Source: Norana najaformis
Taxonomy: Eukaryota; Annelida; Clitellata; Crassiclitellata; Hormogastridae
NCBI GenBank assembly: GCA_964023275.1
Contig: OZ029919.1
Coordinates: forward strand, 12,831,702-12,895,701
Reading direction: 5' to 3'
DNA: 64,000 nt
Shown here in pieces: positions 58,101-64,000 of the stretch; positions within the stretch are counted from its first letter, which is position 1; each line of letters starts with the position of its first letter. Made by a program: the position numbers and the translations under genes. The notes under the pieces are model-generated. The model did not search any database. It saw only the letters and a program-made list of their open reading frames with translations, and was not told the DNA's origin.

Positions 58101-61100
58101 ATCACCACCATATGACAGAACATCGATGGTGCTGAGCAATTGTGAGTGAAGGACTTGCTCAAGTTCCGTACAGAGGAACCATCTTAGAGGAAGCTTGACC
58201 CTGTACTGTCAGTGTTACAGGCTCTAACCAAGTGGCTTCCATGCTCCTGGAGGCAGGACAACCACCAACTCTGTTATGATAGTCAATTAGAAGACCCACG
58301 ACCATGGGTATGGGAAGTATCTACTGATGGTGCTAAGTAATTGTGCACTGAAGGTTTAAAAGTTTGGTAGTGGAAGGGTTGGCAATATGCTGTGCCTGTG
58401 TTTTATCCACAGCACCATTCTGCCATTCCGTAACTCTGGAATAACCCTAAGTTTATGGAATTGTTATGGTAGTGCAACGAAGTATTTTATTTTGACAGTG
58501 GTTGGAAACTGTGCAGTTGTTGTATAATGGCAAGGCCAAGGAGTCTGGGATCTACATCTTGGAAGCCTGTGGATTTGACTGCATCCCTGCTGAGATGGGT
58601 CTGCTCTTTATGAAACAGCAGTTCAGTGGTAAGTGGCAGCTATTGTTATCTTCTGATTTCTGGAAATATGTCTGCTGTATTTAACTGTCTAACAGCTGAG
58701 CCAAACTATGGATTCTTTTCATAAGATGTAGATGCTATTGAGGGGCTTCAGTAAAAACTTGAGGTGCTGTTCAGCAAACCAAGTGCATACAAAGCTATAT
58801 GCATATGCGTAGTTTGCTGAGGAGAGGCAAAACGAAACACTGCCAATTATTCAATCAGTAGTAAAAAAACTTTGGAAATTTAGTCATTTTAGTGAAGATG
58901 ACTAACTCTGATTTAATGATGTCGTACACAGAGGTGGTAAAAGAACTATTACTTTGCCATTAATGAGTCATTTGAAGCAGCTTTACATCACTAGATTCTT
59001 GGTACATGGTATATGTAGTCTTTGCTAATAAGCTGTGCAAACTTGTTTTAATCTAAATTGAAATTGTTGTTTTAAAACAGTAGTTTTAATATCTTTTATA
59101 GCTTAAATTTATACTTTTAAAAAGTTTTGATGGTTTACTTTGTATTTAGCATTTTTGTTATGTGAACATTTCTGTTTATATTTTAAAAAATAAATAGGTT
59201 TTCTCAAGGATGCTGTAGATGCATATAAGGAAACATTTATCTATATAGGAACATGTAATTTGCAGATTCTGAGATTTTCCAGCATATTTCAGTAGCACAC
59301 TTTCCATTATCACATGATTCTGACTCCCATCTACTGCAAATTACCGGACTTTATAAATACAGTATTGCAAAATGAGTTTTGGCTTAACTGTTAATTGATG
59401 CATCATGTATTATTACTCTGGTGCTATGAATGTTATAAGGTTTGATTACAAATAATGAGACCAGTGAAACACATATACTGCCTGTCCTCCCATATGGAGC
59501 AGGGACCATGGATCTGGAGACAAAGCTCGATGCCTTCCAGCTCAGGAAGATACTGTGCATTCCCTACACAGCGCATGTCACCAATACAGAGATATTTGCC
59601 GCAAGATGCACATCCTAGTATCGGAAATGATTCAAATGAGGAGACATTGGCTGCTTTGACATGCCGTGCGCTGCAAAGGTGACCAGGACCATGCCAGGGT
59701 TTTGTGAGTGATGATTTCGGCCCTCCAAGAGGTTGGAAGAGACCTGTCAGACACCCTTGTCACACGTGAACAAGAACAGTGTATGCTGACCTGTGCCCTC
59801 TGAACTTCGGGTTACATATGGGATGGAGATGAGCCCACAATAGAGACGAATGGTTGCACGCAGTGGAACCAGTAATGCTCCAGAGAGGAGCACACCACGG
59901 ATGATGAATGAGAACATTACTGCTAGGGTTGTATGGCAGTTATGTTTTGTTGTTTTGTGCTTGAAATATGTTTCTTTTTTATTGTCAGGTGACCTGAATG
60001 CAGTTGAAAATTACATCTCTGTCAACTTTGGACCTGAAGTTAGTAATATATTGCAGAAGCAAATTTTTAATTATTTCTCAAAATTGGTTTATTTTTTAAT
60101 TTTGATGCAGGCACAATGAACTTGCTTGAGATTGCCTCTACACGTTGAACTTTTCTAGCAAGATTAGAAGTTTTAATTCTATACAAATTCTATAGAATTC
60201 TTTAGAAAGAGCTGCATCATTGGAGAGTACTTATAACAATACAGGAAAAATGTGTTGCCAACATCAATATTGCTTTTGAAAAAGTATTGGCAATACCAGT
60301 ACCGAACCATGGCAAATTCTTAAACTAACAAAACTAAATGTAAAACTATGATGCATCTGATGCTGTGTAATGTTATTAAATATCCCAGTTTACTTTGACC
60401 TAAGGTAAACTGGAGATTGGATGATATTTGGCGATGTCATCAGCATTCAGTCCATGACATTTGACTGAAGACAAAATAATTGTCTGTTTTTGGGAAGCAG
60501 GAATGAACCCCTCATTTAGATGGTGTTAAACAACAATATAAGAAATGGCACAAAATCATCCACAATGTCCTAACTAAGAATGGTGGTAGCAGGTCCAATT
60601 CATGTGGTTTCAATGATGGTGATAGCAGCAGTTGACGATCTCTTCAGTGGAGGTGGGTTATAGGTGTTACATCGAGCAGATCAGCAGTGGAGCATCTTCA
60701 GTGGAGCAGCTGACGATTCAGTCTTGTGACGCCTAACTTTCAAATTGTCAGTGACTGTGAATGATGTCTGAGTTTGACTGTTCATCAGAATCGAGGGACC
60801 AAGAATGCTGGACAGTGAAGACCAGAGTAGCCGCAGACTAACAGCGTTTTGTTCAATCGCCTCCCAGTAGATCGTCTTCTTTCGGAACATGCCATGCATG
60901 TATCTTATGCGACGTATGCAGACAGCTCAAGTTTGTCTGATGTCACAACGGAGGTTGTAAAAGGCTCCATCAAACCATGGAGTGAGTGGTGTGTGGGAAG
61001 CCTTGACATCTTAAGGGAAGGAGACTGTCGATAAGGTTGTGCATTGAGGACTCGTAGGTGGTGAAGAGTTCTGGTGAGAAATGACCTTCCATGGTTAACA

Positions 61101-63378
61101 GGTCCTTCAGAGCAGACTGTGCAACAGGCCACTTTGGAAGGCCTTTCAGTCCAGGTTTTTCCAGTCCATCATGGACCTGACCACATAGACTGACTGTGTA
61201 GATGAGGCATGGTGAAGAGCATGTGTTTGAGAATGGTGGCCTAATGTTTAGAGCACTCGGCTTGTAACGCTGAGGGTACAAGTTTGAGGCTTTTCTGAGA
61301 CAGTTGGTGTTTAGGGCCCGATGTTCAACCACTTGTGCAGACAGAATATATTTCATTGGAATTTTGCAGTATGGTATTGGAGTCGCTCTGCATTTGTTCA
61401 AATATGTGGCCAGCCACTGAAAACAAACACTTGCATGGCACTGTTGTATCAGCTGTTTGGATTTACTTTCTGGCCAAGATATTGAAGAAAGGATATACCA
61501 AAGTATGGCTCTTTCACTAGCCCAAAATGGTAGTTGAACTTTGTGTGATATGTTTTATGTTCTGTTGTTAAGGGTGGGCATGGCAACTACGGTACTTGGG
61601 CTTCGGCTGTGCACAGCGTGGCTAATCGTGGTGAACTGAAGAACATACGAACACAGCTGTACCCAAGTCCAATGCCACGTAGTAAACACCAAATGGTTCA
61701 AAGGTGATGATTTTGATGTGTGACTGTGATTTAAACAGAGTTGTTTTACTGATGCTTTAGCAAGAAGAACATCGACGTGGCCATAAGAATTGATTGTGTT
61801 TGCAATAAAATTTTATATGGCTATATTTTATGTAATTGTAATGTAAAATATTTTTGTGGTATCTTGATAGACTTTATCCAATCCATTAGAGTTGAGCAGA
61901 TTAGGGTCATTTCACTTGATGGCAGATTTCCTGTTGGTGGCCATACAGCTCTAGAGTATTGGCATTCGTGATTTGTCATGTAGTGTACATTTTGAGTCGA
62001 CTTAAGTTTTTGTTTTATATGAATATGCCGAGTCTGTAGCAATGCATTTAAGGTAGTGTGATTTTGCAGCATTGTGTGAATTTTGTTTTAGGTCTCCTGT
62101 TTTCTACAACAAGGATGTTGGGAAGTGGTGTGTGCCATTTTTGGGCGCTGACAAGGCCGTTGTCTATCGTTCAGCACGTCACAACTTTGAAGAGAAAAAA
62201 GAGAGACCAGTAAGACAGAATGCTTGCCCATCATTGTTACTTTTTAAAACAGAAATTCATTTACCTTGAAATGTAGTTTTAAGAGAATTATCAAGTTTCA
62301 ATTGTACTGTATGCCAGTATTTGTATTGTACAGTCTTGAATGTTTGCCAACATTTTTTTAAATGCATGTAATAGTAATGCTGAATGAGCAGTTGTTTAAT
62401 CTGGCTTCTGAGTTTACCCTTAAAGGAAGGGGGTTGAATTCACCTTTATTGGTAACACCTGGTGTGACAAATTATCACTAATTTGTCACTGGATATTACA
62501 AATGGCCAGGTGCATACAGATAAAGTAAAATAGAAATATAAAATAGAAATACTGTCTCGTTTGAAATTAAATATTCTTTCAGTGATTTGGAAAGTTGTTG
62601 TAGCTGCATTTAGTGTGAGATTTCTTATTATCAAACAAATAATTTTAGGTAAAGTCAATATTGCACCGCAGATAAAATGCAGAATGACAGTGGGAGTTAT
62701 TAAACAGCAACAGTGGTCTTACTGCAGCACAGTGGTCTGTTCAGTCAGCTAATTGGGTCAGTGACTTAATGGTTGCAGGTTTGAGCCTGGTGAGGGTAAT
62801 CCATGTAATGACCCTTGGCAAGTTGTTTGCACAGACGTACCCCTGTCATCAAGCGCTGTAATTTGGTACTGGCATGAGCTGGGTATACAGCAAGTCCTGA
62901 GATGCACAGAACCTGGAGATTCTTGCATTGTCAGCGCAGGGGCCTGAAAAAAGGAAATGAGTGGCTCCCCGAAGTTCCACAGGACATTTACTGTACTTTA
63001 TTTTAATGATGATGTTGAGAAGTCAGTATAGGGCAATAAGGTGATTAGTTGTATTTTGTATGTCTGTGTTTTCTGTCCTATTTCATGGTGGTCAGTAGCA
63101 TCTGTCTGGCTGTCTTCTAATCACCAATACAGCTGTAACAAAAACCAAAATGAAAGTGTCTTCAGAATAATTTCTTGTTAAAATTGGGGAGAGTAATTGC
63201 TTTTACAGTTTAGTGATAACTTTAGATTATTCTAATCATAATTTCTTTATTTCTAAAGGTTCAGTTTCAACCATATTTGTGTGCCCAGTCTTTCTTCCAA
63301 CTGCTACTGATGATCGTGATTGGTGTGGTTTTAATGATCTTTACTAGATTCAGCCTTGGCATACGACTGCTGATGAAG
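55163..63378 (+). CDS. SCCPDH: Saccharopine dehydrogenase-like oxidoreductase, partial at right edge
   Basis: Eight exons join in phase: 55163-55355, 56983-57089, 57305-57385, 58499-58628, 59989-60038, 61573-61703, 62092-62209, 63259-63378 (310 codons). The last exons of the ~430-aa protein are outside the window. It opens MENVEDVPRRKFDIVVFGAS; the Rossmann dinucleotide loop is GASGFTG (18-24). It continues WAVAGRS, VILNCVGP, YRFYGTPVVKACIEQKCHHI, DICGEPE, CGFDCIPAEMG, AVENYISVNFGPE, GTWASAVHSV and the membrane-type helix FFQLLLMIVIGVVLMIFTRF in the last exon. All are hallmarks of animal SCCPDH, a membrane or lipid-droplet protein whose substrate is not known. The ORF is open 75 bp further upstream (from 55088), but MENVED matches the family start better. 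Alternatively a weaker upstream start is used. Confidence 0.96.
58060..58400. repeat. Unclassified repeat in SCCPDH intron 3
   Basis: ATGGTGCTGAGCAATTGTG near 58128 recurs as ATGGTGCTAAGTAATTGTG near 58329, about 200 bp apart. The segment looks SINE-like in composition, but no A or B box is clear. Confidence 0.3.
59445..59940 (+). mobile_element. LINE pol C-terminal relic in SCCPDH intron 4
   Basis: One frame reads LDAFQLRKILCIPYTAHVTN then TEIFAARCT, the tail of a non-LTR pol of the same kind as 2420-2720. The rest is broken. Confidence 0.55.
60500..61220 (-). mobile_element. LINE linker-region relic in SCCPDH intron 5
   Basis: The minus strand reads LFTTYESSMHNLIDSLLPLR, then PLTPWFDGAFYNLRCDIRQ, YMHGMFRKKTIYWEAIEQNA and LRLLWSSLSSILGPS. 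This is the segment between endonuclease and RT in CR1/L2 elements (PWFD ... YW ... LW..L...LG). No RT follows. Confidence 0.65.
61225..61330 (+). mobile_element. tRNA-derived SINE head
   Basis: GTGGCCTAATGTTTAGAGCA (A-box region), an anticodon-arm-like CGGCTTGTAACGCTGAGGG and a B-box-like AAGTTTGAGGC (about 61281-61291) have tRNA order and spacing. The acceptor stem is not closed, so it is not a working tRNA. Confidence 0.5.
62720..63000 (+). mobile_element. SINE-like copy in SCCPDH intron 7
   Basis: A degenerate A-box region (GTCAGTGACTTAATGGTT) is followed by a B-box-like GGTTTGAGCCTGG (62778-62790) and a body with CATCAAGCGCTGTAATTTGG. Confidence 0.35.
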
Positions 63379-64000
63379 GTTAGTGGTTCTGCACTATGGA
63401 TGATTTTGCAGATTTATTCATTTATAGTTATTTATAGTTTCTGCTTTGTTACTACACAGAGCACTCGATATAACATGCTTTAAGTGTAACGACTTCAATT
63501 GTGAATTAGTGGAATCTTGTTGTTCGCTTGGTTGTTCACATTCTATAGCATGTACTCTTTAAATCAGTGTAATGTACTGTAAAGGGGACAATTTATTCAG
63601 TGCAGATAGTAGCAAAGCAATTCAAGGATGCTTTACTGAGTCTTGAAACAATTGGCCATTATATCATGCTTGGTGTTGAGGATACAACACTGGCATCACT
63701 GTAGTGTTAAGCAACATTGCTCCCAGTTAAAACTCGAATGGGTGATTATCCAATCAATATAAGATGATCTGGGCCAACTCACCATGCAATTCCTCAAGTT
63801 AAGAGGCTAATAAAGGTGTCCTGATGCTCAATGGTGTGTTTCTGTTTGCTTTTCAAACATTACTAGGATGCACTTCTAGGAAGTTTCAGTAATGGGGTGT
63901 AAACTAGTTTTTTAACTTTACAGTATTTGGATGCATATCACCAAATACTGACCACTATTATCCCGTCAGATGCCAGATATTTTTAACCCTTACATATGTT
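63379..64000. other. SCCPDH intron, runs off the window
   Basis: It starts at a GTTAGT donor after the exon ending 63378. No further exon is visible before the right edge. Confidence 0.7.

Overview
This is animal nuclear DNA. Genes are split by many short spliceosomal introns (mostly GT-AG) and the spaces are full of decayed non-LTR retrotransposons, tRNA-derived SINEs and DNA-transposon relics. DRC7, a structural protein of motile cilia and flagella, points to a ciliated metazoan. The dominant repeat, a CR1/L2-like LINE with a 2A-like NPGP motif, is of a kind known from marine invertebrates and lancelets. I cannot name the species.

Layout. (1) 1-4579, plus: the 3' end of an unidentified gene, with one exon at the left edge and a Ser/Arg-rich last exon. 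(2) 9302-19414, minus: NAA40, the N-alpha-acetyltransferase of histones H4 and H2A, complete in nine coding exons (250 aa). (3) 20014-23880, plus: a LINE with an uninterrupted 1141-codon ORF (2A-like leader, endonuclease, reverse transcriptase), with copies of one SINE family on both sides. (4) 25019-42967, plus: DRC7, complete in 16 coding exons (919 aa). (5) 43942-49401, plus: POLR3K, complete in three exons (108 aa), with a GC-AG second intron and a Mutator-like element in intron 1. (6) 49402-55162: a repeat-dense spacer with several LINE fragments, ATT microsatellites and an unidentified coding-like patch. (7) 55163 to the right edge, plus: SCCPDH, first eight exons (310 codons), running out of the window.

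The first gene and NAA40 are convergent. NAA40 and DRC7 are divergent, with the LINE between them. DRC7, POLR3K and SCCPDH lie in tandem. The genes have unrelated jobs (histone N-terminal acetylation, ciliary nexin-dynein regulatory complex, RNA polymerase III, a saccharopine-dehydrogenase-like membrane protein), so I see no functional cluster. Exon boundaries were placed by keeping reading phase across every junction and by similarity to the known protein families as I remember them; no database search was possible.

The most unusual items are the apparently intact 2A-LINE, a 13-bp minisatellite that grew inside a LINE copy, a FLYWCH/MULE element in POLR3K, a Tol2-like hAT relic in NAA40, and an unidentified coding-like patch near 52.1 kb.
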